From assembly GCA_009712615.1 (NCBI GenBank), contig WASR01000286.1:1-6086 (forward strand): a stretch of DNA of 6,086 bases. Reading direction: 5' to 3'. Position numbers and translations under genes: made by a program. The notes below the pieces were generated by a model. The model had not been told where the DNA came from. It saw only the letters and a program-made list of their open reading frames with translations, and made no database searches. This document shows, one piece after another, positions 5,623 through 6,086 of the stretch (positions are counted from its first letter, which is position 1; every line of letters starts with the position of its first letter). The stretch comes from Methanobacterium sp. Lineage in GTDB: Archaea > Methanobacteriota > Methanobacteria > Methanobacteriales > Methanobacteriaceae.

Positions 5623-6086
5623 TTATTTTTTTATTTTTTCGATTACAACGATGTCGGATATTTTTGTTGATGGATACTGTCCATTTTCATCCTTTTCAAC
5701 ACTTTTAACCATGTCCCATATTGTTAAAAGTCCCACACTTGCACCTGTAAGGGCTTCCATTTCAACCCCTGTTTTTCCTTCGCATTTGACAGTAACCTCT
5801 ACTTCTATGAATTCGGTGTCTACCTGAAAATCAACATCAACACCTGTTATTTTCAGGGAGTGACAAAGGGGAATCAGATGATGGGTGGATTTAACAGCGC
5901 CAATGGCTGCTATCTGGGCTGTAGTAAGAACATTTCCCTTCTTAATTTCTTCTTTGATAATTTTTTCAATGGTAAATTTCTGGAGGTATATTCGTCCAGA
6001 GGCTTTAGCTGATCGTTTGGTGATATTTTTGTCTCCAACATCCACCATTCTAACGCCTTTTTGTGTAACATGAGTAAATTCTGAGT
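5623..6086 (-). CDS. moaC: Cyclic pyranopterin monophosphate synthase MoaC (N-terminus beyond window)
   Basis: MoaC converts the cyclic pterin product of MoaA into cyclic pyranopterin monophosphate, the first precursor of molybdopterin; methanogens need this cofactor for the Mo or W enzyme formylmethanofuran dehydrogenase. An in-frame ATG exists at 6048, but the reading frame continues upstream to the window edge and encodes EFTHVTQKGVR directly before MVDVGDK, which is the normal MoaC N-terminus. The gene is therefore cut by the right edge rather than starting at 6048; 153 residues are visible and only a few should be missing. Numbering from that Met, residues matching the E. coli active site are K37 (K51), C62-H63 in IPLCHSL (C76, H77), E96-M97-E98 in GVEMEALTGAS (E112-E114), D112 (D128) and K115 (K131). 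The catalytic set is complete. It is the first visible gene of the minus-strand operon, 20 bases ahead of hel308. Confidence 0.95.
   Translation of the reverse strand, partial: SEFTHVTQKGVRMVDVGDKNITKRSAKASGRIYLQKFTIEKIIKEEIKKGNVLTTAQIAAIGAVKSTHHLIPLCHSLKITGVDVDFQVDTEFIEVEVTVKCEGKTGVEMEALTGASVGLLTIWDMVKSVEKDENGQYPSTKISDIVVIEKIKK

Noticed and set aside
5567..5827. Open frame of 86 codons on the plus strand spanning the hel308-moaC junction
   Set aside because: It is antisense to well-identified moaC and the hel308 start, and looks like a low-complexity Ser/Thr/Phe product of a complementary strand.
6046..6048. ATG at 6048 (minus strand) as the start of moaC
   Set aside because: The frame stays open to the window edge and the upstream codons encode EFTHVTQKGVR, the usual MoaC lead-in to MVDV, so the true start is outside the window.
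1..6086. CRISPR arrays, tRNA or rRNA genes, insertion sequences, toxin-antitoxin or defence cassette
   Set aside because: No repeated spacer units, cloverleaf-like segments, transposase motifs or terminal repeats were seen; gene content and composition look uniform and chromosomal.

Overview
The window looks like a piece of chromosome from a euryarchaeal methanogen, most likely of the order Methanobacteriales (a Methanobacterium-like organism). The reasons are the AT-rich sequence, a Hel308-type Ski2 helicase, two copies of the archaeal DUF2115 (UPF0305) family, AGGTGA/GGTGG-type ribosome binding sites, and A-tract plus AT-box elements that resemble archaeal BRE/TATA promoters. The assignment rests on reading families by eye; no database search was run.

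Layout. Positions 1-158 hold no supportable long gene, but contain a TATA-like box, a perfect 9-bp inverted repeat and an A-tract promoter candidate. Four plus-strand genes follow: an EFR1-type flavodoxin/2x[4Fe-4S] ferredoxin fusion (159-935), a HEAT-like alpha-solenoid protein (958-1581), a DUF488/YeaO-family protein (1652-2041) and a small charged protein of unknown function (2066-2332). They form two likely transcription pairs, each preceded by a nearly identical 17-nt promoter-like motif. The plus-strand genes meet a minus-strand operon head-on at 2333-2366.

The minus-strand operon reads right to left: moaC (molybdenum cofactor synthesis, running off the right edge of the window), hel308 (replication-fork helicase), then two tandem DUF2115 paralogues. 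Gaps are about 20, 23 and 54 bases, so co-transcription is likely, although the products have no obvious common pathway. From memory, Methanothermobacter has a similar neighbourhood around MTH_810 (Hel308) and MTH_811/812 (UPF0305), which would make this an ancestral arrangement rather than a recent import.

No RNA gene, CRISPR array, insertion sequence, attachment site or obvious mobile element was found. Most of the window is ordinary archaeal core genome. The parts that deserve a second look are the DUF2115 pair with its conserved Cys/His set next to Hel308, the EFR1-HEAT gene pair, and the promoter-region structure at 48-138. Nothing here amounts to a demonstrably new system.
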